A DNA stretch of 64,000 nucleotides, from positions 966,393 through 1,030,392 of the forward strand of contig BPHV01000001.1 in NCBI GenBank assembly GCA_026003755.1. The letters run 5' to 3'. The stretch comes from Candidatus Roseilinea sp. (lineage in GTDB: Bacteria > Chloroflexota > Anaerolineae > J036 > Brachytrichaceae). Shown piece after piece: positions 42,356-49,351 of the stretch; the first letter of the stretch is position 1, and each line of letters begins with the position of its first letter. The position numbers and the translations under genes are program-made. A model generated the notes under the pieces. It did not search any database. It had not been told where the DNA came from and was given only the letters and a program-made list of their open reading frames with translations.

Positions 42356-43324
42356 TTATTTCGTGCGCCATTCCAAGGACGCATCGTTGGATAACGCGCG
42401 CAGACGCGCAGACGCGGCAGCATCGCCGCAGGCCGCCGACAGGATGAACGCGCCGATCACCTCGGCCATGCGCGCGCGCATGGCCGACTCATCGCCCTCC
42501 GGCGACCAGTCGAGGAAGCTGCGTCCGGCCGTCTCGTCGAGCGGGTGTGCCAGGGTGAAATGATTGGCGCCGCGCCAGATCACCAGATGGCGATCGCCGC
42601 GCGCGCCGGCGACGCCCTCGTCAAACGTGCGGCGCACAGGCGCAACCGGATCACCCGCCTGGCCGTAACGCGCCCCGCTGGCGGCTATCACGCCATCGCG
42701 CCCGCCGCACATCAGCAACAACGGCAGGTCGGACGCGCAGGCCAGCACCGTCCCCGGCGCAAAGCCCAGCATCGTCGCCGCCATGGTGTGGCCGGCGTAG
42801 CTGAAGCCGGCGACCACGTGGGGGAAGTAGCGCGGGTTAGCGTTGTGCAGCGCGAGCGTGCCGCCGGCTGAATGGCCGCCCAGCACCACGCGATCCAGCG
42901 CCAACCCACCCTGCAACGGCCCGGAGCGATCCAGTCGTTCCAACTCGTCCAGCATCGGCGCGATGGCCGGCGCCGTCGGCGCGCTGCCGTAGGTTTGCGG
43001 CGTCACCCGCGCCAGGTCTAGCCCGTTGGTCAGGCCGATCACGCCGGGCAGGGTCTCGCCCACCCAGTTGAACAACACGACGACGATGCCCTGCCGCGCC
43101 AGCGCGATCGCCAACCAGGCATACGACTCGGCTCCCACGTTAATGCCGTTGAAGAAGATCAACACCGGCATCCGCCCACGCGTTAGGTCGGCCGGGATGA
43201 CGCCGGTCATGCGCTCCGCTGCGCTGCCGGTCGGCGCAGCCGGATAGAACACCTTGAGGTGCAAGGTGTCGAACGGCGCCGGCGCGCCTTCAGCTTTGAC
43301 GGCTGTGTAGAGCGAGCGGATCAT
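42356..43324 (-). CDS. alpha/beta hydrolase resembling chlorophyllase
   Basis: 322 residues from the ATG at 43324. The fold opens with PVLIFFNGINVGAESYAWLA, as in chlorophyllase/PAF-acetylhydrolase-type hydrolases (oxyanion region, then a strand ending VVLFNW). The nucleophile elbow is LGGHSAGG (Ser152). CGGRDG gives Asp210 and ANHF gives His255 as the rest of the triad. No signal peptide. Chlorophyllases cleave the phytyl ester of chlorophylls; other ester or lactone hydrolases share these motifs, so the name rests on context. It lies between the two complementary Rieske proteins, 15 bases upstream of A. Confidence 0.65.
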   Translation of the reverse strand: MIRSLYTAVKAEGAPAPFDTLHLKVFYPAAPTGSAAERMTGVIPADLTRGRMPVLIFFNGINVGAESYAWLAIALARQGIVVVLFNWVGETLPGVIGLTNGLDLARVTPQTYGSAPTAPAIAPMLDELERLDRSGPLQGGLALDRVVLGGHSAGGTLALHNANPRYFPHVVAGFSYAGHTMAATMLGFAPGTVLACASDLPLLLMCGGRDGVIAASGARYGQAGDPVAPVRRTFDEGVAGARGDRHLVIWRGANHFTLAHPLDETAGRSFLDWSPEGDESAMRARMAEVIGAFILSAACGDAAASARLRALSNDASLEWRTK

Positions 43325-43351
43325 CGGCGCGACATTCCTCAGATAAGTCAA

Positions 43352-43376
43352 TGGGCGAAGGCGGCGCCTTCGCCCA
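43352..43376. repeat. hairpin, copy 1 of a TGGGCGAAGG...CCTTCGCCCA family
   Basis: TGGGCGAAGGC pairs with GCCTTCGCCCA around a 3-base loop (11 bp). A second copy with the same stem words is at 63778-63806. This one lies inside the operon between protein B and the hydrolase (73-base gap), so it may modulate relative expression or RNA stability rather than end transcription. Confidence 0.6.
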
Positions 43377-43397
43377 CCCCCTGCCTTGGCCTCCCTC

Positions 43398-44444
43398 TCA
43401 AGCAGCCATGCCTTCCAAACGCGCAGCATCCTGGCGCAACGCCGGCCGATAGGGCGACGGGATTTCGATGTCGTCCTGCGCTTTGCCGCGCGGATACAGC
43501 CCCCAGCCTCGGTCGAAGAAGCGCTGCCGGGTCTTGCGGAACGCGATCTGAATCGCGTCGCTGCGCACGTGGAGTTCAGCGCCCAAGTCATAGGGTAGAA
43601 TCTCCGGGCGCTGCGCCTCGACCACTTTCTGGTCTTGCTTAAAAATCTTGATCACGCGCTGGTGCATGTTGCCATCGGCCCAACGGCCCTTGAAGAAGGT
43701 GCGCAGGCCGATATATTTGCTCACCGTCTTCATGTCATCCACCGGCACGTGGGCGTTGTAGATCATCAGCGTGCCCAGCGGCAGATGCACTTCCAGGATG
43801 GAGATATTCGGCATCCACCAGCCGACGACGGTCCTCACCACCGTATCGCGCTGCTTGCTGGTGTAGATGCGGCTCCACAGACCTTTGGCCGGCGTGGGCT
43901 TGAGATGGATCGTCGCCATGGCGCTGGTCTCGGTAGATTCGACTTGGTAATCCTCAATTTCTGGTTCGTCCGGGTTGCCGAACGCGCCGCCGTGCACAAA
44001 CGGCGTGTGGGCGGCATCCACGCCGTTCTCCAACGCGCGGGCGTAATGCACGTTCCACTCGAAGTTGCCATGCACGACCTTGTAAGTGGCGGTGTCCTCG
44101 ATGTAAGGCAAGTGGGGAATCGGGATGCGTTCAGACTCCGGCAGGTCGCCGAAGAAGACGAAGCACCAGCCGTAGCGGTCCTGCGTCGGATAGGCCAGCG
44201 CATACGTCTCGCCCGCCGAACCATCGGATGCGTAGCGCCGGCCGTTCTGGGCGACCAGGTCGTCGCCTTCGACGCGCACCGCGCCCAACGGCCGGCGCGT
44301 GGCCATATCCAAGTCGCGCATGATCACCGCTTGACCATTCGTTTGGCGATAGGCCCAAAACGCTTTGCCCATCACGCGCAACGGCTTCGGTTCGCGCGTG
44401 ATGGCTTCGCTGAATTCGATCGGCCACCAAAAGTTTTTCAGCAT
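43398..44444 (-). CDS. Rieske-oxygenase-family protein B: iron-sulfur ligands lost, catalytic-iron site intact
   Basis: 348 residues, clearly homologous to protein A from the first residues (MLKNFWWPIEF). At the gap-free aligned Rieske positions all four ligands are gone: Asp46, Ala48, Ala65 and Gly68 replace Cys, His, Cys and His. The mononuclear-iron motif is perfect: ENGVDAAHTPFVHGG with Asp143, His146 and His151. The C-terminal VVEAQRPEILPYDLGAEL is typical of VanA/PaO-type oxygenases. It should bind catalytic iron but needs electrons from another subunit. Protein A, with the opposite loss, is the obvious donor, since Rieske oxygenases pass electrons across subunit interfaces. The ATG at 44444 has GGAGGG upstream within the end of the preceding gene. 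Confidence 0.82.
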   Translation of the reverse strand: MLKNFWWPIEFSEAITREPKPLRVMGKAFWAYRQTNGQAVIMRDLDMATRRPLGAVRVEGDDLVAQNGRRYASDGSAGETYALAYPTQDRYGWCFVFFGDLPESERIPIPHLPYIEDTATYKVVHGNFEWNVHYARALENGVDAAHTPFVHGGAFGNPDEPEIEDYQVESTETSAMATIHLKPTPAKGLWSRIYTSKQRDTVVRTVVGWWMPNISILEVHLPLGTLMIYNAHVPVDDMKTVSKYIGLRTFFKGRWADGNMHQRVIKIFKQDQKVVEAQRPEILPYDLGAELHVRSDAIQIAFRKTRQRFFDRGWGLYPRGKAQDDIEIPSPYRPALRQDAARLEGMAA

Positions 44445-44445
44445 G

Positions 44446-45294
44446 TCACCCTCCCTCCACCACAGCGCTGAACCGGATCACCGCCACGCGCTGCAAGCGC
44501 TCCGCTTCGATCACGCGATGGATGCCGGTCAGCGTCTGCGTCGTCGCATCCACGACCTCGAGCATGGAGACCTGGGCGCCGCCGGCCAGCGCGCCTTCCA
44601 ACTCGAACGACGGCCCCACCCGCCGGGCCACGGCATCCAGGCCAAACCCAGCGACGCGCAGATCATCGCCGCAGGCCGTCCACTCCACCGGCCAATCGTC
44701 TTCGCGCCAACCGTTCGCGTGATAGCAGCGCGCGAGCGGTTCCTCGCCCAGGCAATCACCATCGGCATCAAAGCGCGTCCGCGCGCCGCGCCATTTGTGC
44801 GCCAACGATTCCGGACGGGCCGCGAGATCGAGCGAGGGATAACCCGCCGGCTCGTCTGTGGGCGTCAGCGCCTGCCCGACGCCGATGATGTGCGCGACGC
44901 ACGCGCCGGCGCGGAAGAATCGCCCACCGGTCAACTGCCGTCGCGGGGTCACCATCACGGACCACGAAACGAAGTTGTGGCCGAAGCGCGGCCAAACGCC
45001 GCGGCCGGTCATCACGTCGCTGCCCCAGCGCACCGCGGCGCCCACCACGTCCGGCCCCAGATAGCGACGCACCCGGCCTTCGAGTGCGAGATCAAAGACC
45101 CATTCGCCGGCGAAGGCCGCCATGGGATGCTGCGCCAACATGGCTTCTGGCTGACAGCGCTGCGTCACGCGGATGCGCGATTCATCGAGGCGCTCCAGCT
45201 CGCGCTGCTGATAATTCACGCCGACGAGCGCGCCGAGGTCGTCAAAGACGTACTCGGTCACCCGCCAGCGGCCAAGAAAAGCGTCGCCTGCCAT
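44446..45294 (-). CDS. beta-barrel-like protein (operon paralogue 2)
   Basis: 282 residues, no named family. The start FLGRWRVTEYVFDDLGALVG parallels paralogue 1 (SGEWHGYPSTFDREGNHLG). The segment RRYLGPDVVGAAVRWGSDVMTG aligns with the YLGPDFYGSGQPYGG motif of paralogue 1, and the following strands also align by pattern. The second half is beta-rich without the motif. No signal peptide or membrane helix. It is one base upstream of Rieske protein B and three downstream of paralogue 3. A ligand-binding or scaffold role in the same pathway is inferred only from position. Confidence 0.65.
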   Translation of the reverse strand: MAGDAFLGRWRVTEYVFDDLGALVGVNYQQRELERLDESRIRVTQRCQPEAMLAQHPMAAFAGEWVFDLALEGRVRRYLGPDVVGAAVRWGSDVMTGRGVWPRFGHNFVSWSVMVTPRRQLTGGRFFRAGACVAHIIGVGQALTPTDEPAGYPSLDLAARPESLAHKWRGARTRFDADGDCLGEEPLARCYHANGWREDDWPVEWTACGDDLRVAGFGLDAVARRVGPSFELEGALAGGAQVSMLEVVDATTQTLTGIHRVIEAERLQRVAVIRFSAVVEGG

Positions 45295-45297
45295 CGC

Positions 45298-46179
45298 TCA
45301 TCCTTCAGCGCTGAACGCGAGCACGCCGAACTCGCTGCCGATGCGCTCCTCGCCGCGATACCAATGCCGCAGCAACACCTTGCGCGTCCCGTCGAGCGTG
45401 ACGACTTCGCGACGCCAGACGCGCAACTGAACCGGCAGATGATGGAAATAGCCATGAGAAGCGCGTCCGCCGGCCAGGCCGCAACTGCCGGCGACCTCAC
45501 CATCAGGCATCGTCCAGGCCTGCCAGCCGTTGGTTTTCAAGCAGAACTCACGACGCGCCGGGTCAAAATACCCGCCCTCCATCGCGAAGCGGCCGTCGGC
45601 GGAGAACGATTCACAATAGGTCGCCCGTCCGATGAGGCGACGCTGCGCATCCAACGTCACCAGCTCTCCCTGCCAGGTGCCTTGGCGATGCAGGAGCATC
45701 ACCGAGCGGCCGGCCGTGGGGTCATCGGCCAGGTCAAGCGACGTGCCGCACACCAGCTCCGGCAATCCTGGCTCGCCGACCACGCGCCGGTTCTGGCCGA
45801 CCACGACATAGACCAATTGGTCGCCGCGCGACATCAGGGCAAGGGATGCCTGGGTATCGCCATCGGGCAACACGGCCAGCAGGAAGCGCTGGCTCAGACC
45901 CAGCGCCGGCCAGTAGGCATGCGCATCCACCACGCCCTCGCCCAGCGTCTCGGCATAGCCGACGTTGACCGGCCCCTCGTAAATGCGATGGTCGCCGCAG
46001 TCGCGGATGAAGTAGTGGCCGCTGACTTTGAACGGGCCGATGAACGCGACATCAATGCGCGTGCGACAATCGTCCACCCGCTGGACGCAGCGCATGTCCA
46101 TGCCGTTCCCAACGAAGTGGCCGTCGCCGGCGAACACCTCAGCGTTGCCGATCCACTGGCCGAAGAGTGAAAGCGTCAT
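45298..46179 (-). CDS. beta-barrel-like protein (operon paralogue 3)
   Basis: 293 residues, no named family. It begins FGQWIGNAEVFAGDGHFVGNG, again the G-x-W-x-G...F...D/G opening. IYEGPVNVGYAETLGEGVVDA matches the GPDxxG motif region of paralogues 1 and 2 with Asp replaced by Val. The second half repeats a barrel-like pattern (GRATYCESFSADGRFAMEGGYFDP). No targeting signal. It is spaced three bases from paralogue 2 and 49 bases (a repeat-bearing spacer) from the DUF3891 gene. Confidence 0.65.
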   Translation of the reverse strand: MTLSLFGQWIGNAEVFAGDGHFVGNGMDMRCVQRVDDCRTRIDVAFIGPFKVSGHYFIRDCGDHRIYEGPVNVGYAETLGEGVVDAHAYWPALGLSQRFLLAVLPDGDTQASLALMSRGDQLVYVVVGQNRRVVGEPGLPELVCGTSLDLADDPTAGRSVMLLHRQGTWQGELVTLDAQRRLIGRATYCESFSADGRFAMEGGYFDPARREFCLKTNGWQAWTMPDGEVAGSCGLAGGRASHGYFHHLPVQLRVWRREVVTLDGTRKVLLRHWYRGEERIGSEFGVLAFSAEG

Positions 46180-46182
46180 CGG

Positions 46183-46228
46183 TTCGAGCGTCTCATTGCG
46201 CTTCCTGCTTCGCTTGTCGCGTCTTGCT
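46183..46228. repeat. intergenic word repeat with shared 13-mer
   Basis: The spacer between the DUF3891 gene and paralogue 3 contains related words (ttgcgcttcc, tgcttcgc, ttgtcgcg, tcttgcttc). The 13-mer TGTCGCGTCTTGC (46215-46227) is identical to 8035-8047. Confidence 0.45.
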
Positions 46229-47041
46229 TCACTGCGCGATCAATTTCACCGTTTCGCGCTCACATGGCGTCTCGCGCATCACAGCGCCCCAATCGGTCTC
46301 TTCGGCGCGCGGGCTGAGATAGCGCCCCTCGCACCAGAAGGTCATGCCGCTCTCGGCGAACGGAAAAGGCGAGAGCGCGTAGGCGTCGCCGACGGGCGTG
46401 ATCGTGATGGCGATGTCTTCATCCGGTCCGGCCGGCACATGCGTCAGCGTCACCGACGACCGCTGGGTGGTATGGGTCGTGTTGAAGTAGAGGGCGAGCA
46501 TGTCGAAGAACTGCAGCAGCTTGTAGCAACGGAACAGGAAGGCGTCGCTCGCCCACTCGGCCGTCTCGGGATTGCTGCGCAGTTGCGCCTTCAGCGACGC
46601 TTGGCGCTCCAGCTCGCCCTGCAACATGCGCCGCGCGTCCGCTTGGTATTCCGGCGGTATCCGGTTGATGACGATCGTGTCGCTCAGGCCGTATCGGCCG
46701 TGATATAGGCCGTAGGTGTGCATCGAGGAGAGCAGCCCACAGAAGGGATGGTGACGCTGGTTGAAGTCGGGCGAGCCGGCGCCGGTGCGCAGCAGGTCGG
46801 GCATGGGCGTTTGCGTCAGGTGATAAGGCAGACCTGTGCGCGGGTCGTGCTTCGGCGCAGCATCCACCGCAGCCCACCCCTCGTCGTGATGCGCCGTCAC
46901 ATATGTCATCAGTTCGTGCGGCTGCGGCGCAGCAAACTGCCGATTGCCAAATGCGCGCGCAAATTGCCCGCTGAATCGCGCGTGATCTACCTGGGTGATC
47001 ACGAAGTGCGGCGCACCGGGGGGAGCAGATTGGACGATCAT
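46229..47041 (-). CDS. DUF3891 family protein
   Basis: 270 residues matching the DUF3891 layout: MIVQSAP...FVITQVDHARFSGQFA at the start, then TAHHDEGWAAVDAAPKHDPRTGLPYH, then CGLLSSMHTYGLYHGRYG. The conserved His and Asp residues (HHDEGW; SSMHTYG) resemble an HD-domain-like metal site, but the function of the family is not known to me. It is 23 bases downstream of the small barrel gene and upstream of paralogue 3, in the same run. A hydrolase role in the pathway is possible but speculative. Confidence 0.78.
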   Translation of the reverse strand: MIVQSAPPGAPHFVITQVDHARFSGQFARAFGNRQFAAPQPHELMTYVTAHHDEGWAAVDAAPKHDPRTGLPYHLTQTPMPDLLRTGAGSPDFNQRHHPFCGLLSSMHTYGLYHGRYGLSDTIVINRIPPEYQADARRMLQGELERQASLKAQLRSNPETAEWASDAFLFRCYKLLQFFDMLALYFNTTHTTQRSSVTLTHVPAGPDEDIAITITPVGDAYALSPFPFAESGMTFWCEGRYLSPRAEETDWGAVMRETPCERETVKLIAQ

Positions 47042-47064
47042 GGCTTGCGTGGACAGACTTGGGC

Positions 47065-47544
47065 CTAGCCGACTCGGACGAAGTCCTGTATCTGAAAGAT
47101 GGTTGTCTTGCCGTCGCGCATTTTGTGCGTGATGATCCGACGCGTGTTGGGGTCGAGGAAGTAATGGTTGTTAAAGACGATGGACTGGGTGACGGCGCTG
47201 TCAATGATGAAGTTGTAGTTGTAGGGCGTAAGTTCGGTGCCGACGACTTTGATCAGCGCGTTCTCCGCATAGCAGTTCTTGCCCACGACGCGGAAGTCGC
47301 TGTCATACACCTGCCGGCCGACGCCATAGAGGTTCTCAAAGTCCTCGTGCAGATGCCATGTGTCCTCGGCTGTCCAGTACACGTCCATGTGTACGGCCGT
47401 GGACTCGATGAATACGCCGTCTGGGCCGAAGGTCTTGCATAAGCCTTCCCAACGCCCCATGAAGCACTGATAGGGCTTGAGTTGCGGCGTGCCGTAGTCT
47501 CGCATGGTCGCGTTTACAAGCTGCGCATGGGTGATCCGATTCAT
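47065..47544 (-). CDS. small beta-barrel/lipocalin-like protein
   Basis: 159 residues from the ATG at 47544, which overlaps the GntR gene stop by four bases. CFMGRWEGLCKTFGPDGVFIES is a calycin-like first strand, with the same G-x-W-x-G...F...DG pattern as the larger paralogues. WHLHEDFENLYGVGRQVYD and later beta strands complete one barrel. It has the size of a single lipocalin domain and may be a distant single-lobe relative of the two-lobed proteins. It is the first gene after the regulator, which suggests a high expression level. Ligand unknown. Confidence 0.65.
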   Translation of the reverse strand: MNRITHAQLVNATMRDYGTPQLKPYQCFMGRWEGLCKTFGPDGVFIESTAVHMDVYWTAEDTWHLHEDFENLYGVGRQVYDSDFRVVGKNCYAENALIKVVGTELTPYNYNFIIDSAVTQSIVFNNHYFLDPNTRRIITHKMRDGKTTIFQIQDFVRVG

Positions 47545-48266
47545 GAGCAATGGATTTGGTATTTCATGCGGTCACCGCGATAGCGCGCCCTCAAAAATTC
47601 GATCGGCGTGCCGTCGCGCGCCACGATCAGCCGCTCGATGGACAGCATCGGCGTGCCGCGCTTGACGCGCAGCAGCTTGGCCTCTGGCTCGCCCGCCGCG
47701 ACGGCTTCGATGGAGCGCTCAATGCAGTGATCGCCCATCTGCGGCAGACGCTTGAGGTAGTCGGTCGAGCCGCCCTTGTCCAGCGCGCTGCGGTCAATCG
47801 CCTCGGCCAGCACCTCGGGCACATACGAGACCAGGTAGCCGATCGGCTCTTCGCTGGCCAAGCGTAAGCGCTGCAAGCAGTACACGCGCGCGTTGCGCGG
47901 CAGATGAAGCCGGGCGGCAATTTCGGCCGGCGCGACGATGTGACGTTCGTCAAGCACCTTCCAGCCGGGCATCAGCCCCTGCTCCAGCAAATACTGCCCA
48001 ATCCCGCGATGACGCAGCGGGTCGTGTTGGAACTTGGGCTGGGCGACGAAGGTGCCCCGCCCACGCTGGCGGGTCAGCCGGCCCTCCATCACCATCTCGG
48101 CCAGCGCCTGGCGCACGGTCGTCCGGCTGAGTTTGTAGCTCTGCTGTAGCTCTTGCTCGGTCGGCACGCTGTCGCCGGGCTTCCATTCGCCCTTCTCGAT
48201 CTTCTCCAGCATCTGCTGCTTGAGCTGGTAATAGAGCGGAACGGGGGAATTGCGATCAATCACCAT
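47541..48266 (-). CDS. GntR-family regulator with UTRA domain (HutC subfamily)
   Basis: 241 residues from the ATG at 48266. The N-terminal winged helix is standard GntR (VPLYYQLKQQMLEKIEKGEW, VPTEQELQQSYKLSRTTVRQAL, RQRGRGTFVAQP). The C-terminal UTRA effector domain has LQRLRLASEEPIGYLVSYVP and SIERLIVARDGTPIEF. Such proteins usually repress a catabolic operon until a pathway metabolite binds. It is the promoter-proximal gene of the 19-gene run and a palindrome covers its start, so autoregulation of the whole operon is likely. An alternative ATG at 48287 would put the palindrome in the coding region. Confidence 0.85.
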   Translation of the reverse strand: MVIDRNSPVPLYYQLKQQMLEKIEKGEWKPGDSVPTEQELQQSYKLSRTTVRQALAEMVMEGRLTRQRGRGTFVAQPKFQHDPLRHRGIGQYLLEQGLMPGWKVLDERHIVAPAEIAARLHLPRNARVYCLQRLRLASEEPIGYLVSYVPEVLAEAIDRSALDKGGSTDYLKRLPQMGDHCIERSIEAVAAGEPEAKLLRVKRGTPMLSIERLIVARDGTPIEFLRARYRGDRMKYQIHCS

Positions 48267-48275
48267 GTCGCTTTG

Positions 48276-48300
48276 TTGTAATGTCATGACAATACTACAA
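48276..48300. promoter_or_regulatory. candidate GntR operator at the head of the 19-gene run
   Basis: The core TGTCATGACA (48282-48291) is a perfect 10-bp palindrome, flanked by TTGTA (48276-48280) and TACAA (48296-48300) as outer inverted arms. It lies ten bases before the chosen GntR start, where binding would block transcription. Confidence 0.55.
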
Positions 48301-48496
48301 TAGGTGGCTTGCCCTGTCAAGCACCCGGGCATGGCGCTGCGGCGTCTGTCACATCAGCGATTAGCGAGTTGCTCAGGTAGCGCTCGCCAGGCACCGCGAT
48401 GCTGCGATTGCGTTGGTCATGCGCAGGCTGACGCGCGCCGCCCAATGCCGGGGACGTAGGCGCGCCAGAGGGGCGTCGGCGGGGGCCATGTAACAG

Positions 48497-49306
48497 TCAG
48501 GTGTTGGCCTGCTGCAAAGCATCGGCCACCGCGCCGATGTCTTGGAAGATGTAGTCAGGACGAATCGCGCTGTCGCGCGCTTCATCGAGCGAAGTCACGC
48601 CGGTGAGCACCAGTATCGTCGTCAGCCCGGCATTCCGGCCGCCCAGGATGTCAGTGTCCAGCCGGTCGCCGACGACGGCCGTGTTTTCCGGCGAGCCGCC
48701 CATGCGCGCCATCGCCTGGCGCATCATCTCCGGCTGCGGCTTGCCGATGATGAGCGGCTCAACGCCTGTTGAGACGCGCAGCGCGGCGAGCGTGGCGCCG
48801 TTGCCGGGCACGATGCCGCGTTCGCTCGGGTAAGTCACATCGGGGTTGGTGCCGATGAACACCGCGCCACGCCGGATCAGCAAGCATGCCTCGGCGAGCT
48901 TATCGTAGGTTAGCGCGCGGTCCCAGCCAACGACCACATGCGTAGCCTGCTCCGGTTGCTCGTTCACCACCTGCAATCCTTTCGCGCGCAATTCGGCGAC
49001 TAGGCCAGGCTCTCCGATGACAAACACGCGCGCTTCGGGCGCATGCCGGGCTAAGTAGGCCGCCGTCGCCTGCGGGGCGGTGAGCACTTCGTCGAGCGTC
49101 ACCGACACACCCAACCCACGCAGCTTGGCGAGATACTCCGCGCCGCTCTTGCTGGCGTTGTTGGTTGCCAGGATCAACCGGATCCCCAACCTGCGCACTG
49201 TCTCAAAAAATCGCGGCATACCCGGCAGCGCTTGACTGCCGCGCCAGAGCACGCCATCCATGTCAACGATGAGATGTCGAATCGCAGCGAGCGAAATCGG
49301 CCTCAC
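48497..49306 (-). CDS. HAD-superfamily IIA (NagD/phosphoglycolate phosphatase-like) hydrolase
   Basis: 269 residues with all HAD motifs: DMDGVLW (nucleophile Asp), ATNNASKSG, GKPQPEM with the conserved Lys, and VVGDRLDTDILGG. The large cap between motifs places it in subclass IIA with NagD and PLP/phosphoglycolate phosphatases. Starts at a GTG (49306) preceded by GAGGT six bases upstream. It is a cytoplasmic phosphatase of sugar phosphates or similar small metabolites. It lies 210 bases from the GntR regulator, in a stretch without recognisable genes, and is not obviously part of either neighbour cluster. Confidence 0.85.
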   Translation of the reverse strand: MRPISLAAIRHLIVDMDGVLWRGSQALPGMPRFFETVRRLGIRLILATNNASKSGAEYLAKLRGLGVSVTLDEVLTAPQATAAYLARHAPEARVFVIGEPGLVAELRAKGLQVVNEQPEQATHVVVGWDRALTYDKLAEACLLIRRGAVFIGTNPDVTYPSERGIVPGNGATLAALRVSTGVEPLIIGKPQPEMMRQAMARMGGSPENTAVVGDRLDTDILGGRNAGLTTILVLTGVTSLDEARDSAIRPDYIFQDIGAVADALQQANT

Positions 49307-49351
49307 GCATCACCTCAATCTTTAACGCGCAATTTCGCGGGCCAGCGCGCC

